A DNA stretch of 64,000 nucleotides from Steromphala cineraria. Lineage: Eukaryota > Mollusca > Gastropoda > Trochida > Trochidae. Below, in pieces: positions 63,190 to 64,000 of this stretch (positions within the stretch are counted from its first letter, which is position 1; each line of letters opens with the position of its first letter). The notes under the pieces are model-generated. The model saw nothing but the letters and a program-made list of their open reading frames with translations. It searched no databases and was not told the DNA's origin. The DNA is taken from the NCBI GenBank assembly GCA_916613615.1, contig OU744728.1, positions 30,945,950 through 31,009,949 of the forward strand, in the 5' to 3' direction. The translations under genes were made by a program, and so were the position numbers.

Positions 63190-64000
63190 CTGCAAATAAA
63201 AATGTCAATTAATCTTTAGGTTCAGTTAAATACATTTCATACAGATGACAATCCTCAAATTACTTTGAAAACTAAGTGTGTATTTCAAATTTCAAGTTGG
63301 TATTCATATTTTTTTCCACCAACTACCTTTATTAAATCTGCATATTCATTTGAAATTTATAAAGTTTAACAAGTCATTCACTTTTAATAAATTATGAACA
63401 TTATTCACTTGTCCACTTTTTGCAACTATCAGATATGCAAAGTTTGATTTCCTCCAACAGGTAGATCTACCTTGTTCCAGGGTAGAAGCCAGGTAAATGC
63501 TTCAATACCACAGTCGACTGCATAAACAATGACTGTAATGTCATATTTATGACATTTAATGTTATCAGACTAAAATATTTACTCTCTGTAACGGCCTGTT
63601 CGGGCGCATTTCACCGATAAGCTTAAACTGCTTACGAAGCTATTTTTAGACACAGCGCGTCATTTGTTAAGCAGATCTATAAATAGAATGAGAAATGTCC
63701 CTTCCCATAATTCAATGTAGTGTGCAGGCAAAATTCTGGATTAGAACTATGTTTTTAGTGCCCATCAAAATTCGACAATGGCCTTTCGTTTTTTAAAAAC
63801 AGTCACTACGTTAACATCATGGAATTTACATGTGTAAAAGGGTAATTTCATCTTTAGGAAAATCTTTGTCGTGTGAACAACAGTAAAATGAGTTGCATTT
63901 AGGCCTCTTGCAGTGACATGTCAACTCATGATTGTAAAGCAAATTTTTAAAATGTTTATCCAGTTAAAAATCCGTAAATTTTATTGTAGATTTCAGGTTT
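63190..64000. other. Intron, nothing recognised
   Basis: Upstream intron of the first visible host exon; the expected preceding exon, ending just before LIVFAGPN, is not seen here. Confidence 0.5.

Noticed and set aside
63471..63517. 47-nt candidate exon upstream of the first visible HECTD4-like exon
   Set aside because: It has usable AG/GT borders and a fitting end phase, but the peptide (DCGIEAFTWLLPWNK) does not fit the family sequence expected before LIVFAGPN.

Overview
The window reads as animal nuclear DNA, most likely from a lophotrochozoan and plausibly a bivalve mollusc. I base this on AT-rich spliceosomal introns, a recognisable animal gene, DIRS-type, Penelope-type, LINE and SINE elements, and many tandem-core repeats with hairpin ends. 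The species assignment is inference; no database was searched.

One host gene spans most of the window on the minus strand: an ortholog of HECTD4, a giant HECT-family E3 ubiquitin ligase. I could place 17 coding exons between 63189 and 13324. All 16 exon-exon junctions have GT/AG borders and matching reading phases, giving 2,534 coding bases (844 codons plus 2 bases). The gene enters from beyond the right edge and leaves to the left, so its 5' exons and the C-terminal HECT domain lie outside. Two of the exons (47901-47989 and 23086-23160) were found by hand from phase and similarity.

Left of the last visible exon (1-13323) lie a degenerate plus-strand DIRS element (1749-6131, carrying a small inserted MITE), a broken L1/Tx1-like LINE on the minus strand, and nested copies of two hairpin-ended repeat families (A and B). 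The large introns hold a better preserved minus-strand DIRS element (38514-44662), several foldback or TIR elements, more copies of families A to F, a tRNA-derived SINE and a CR1/L2-like LINE scrap. There is also a 2.3-kb tandem element whose two 1.2-kb units each carry a hammerhead ribozyme motif (34264-36560), which I interpret as a non-autonomous Penelope-like element.

The most striking feature is a minisatellite of about 140 units of 36 bp (about 57935-62966) in the intron after the first visible exon. Every unit repeats the exon's own 3' end together with its 5' splice site, and both edges of the array carry longer units that match the true start of the intron. The array therefore appears to have grown out of a live splice donor and now places many donor-like sequences downstream of it. 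At least three other introns also begin with a repeat within a few tens of bases of the donor. Long open frames within the arrays are by-products of unit lengths divisible by three and are not called as genes.
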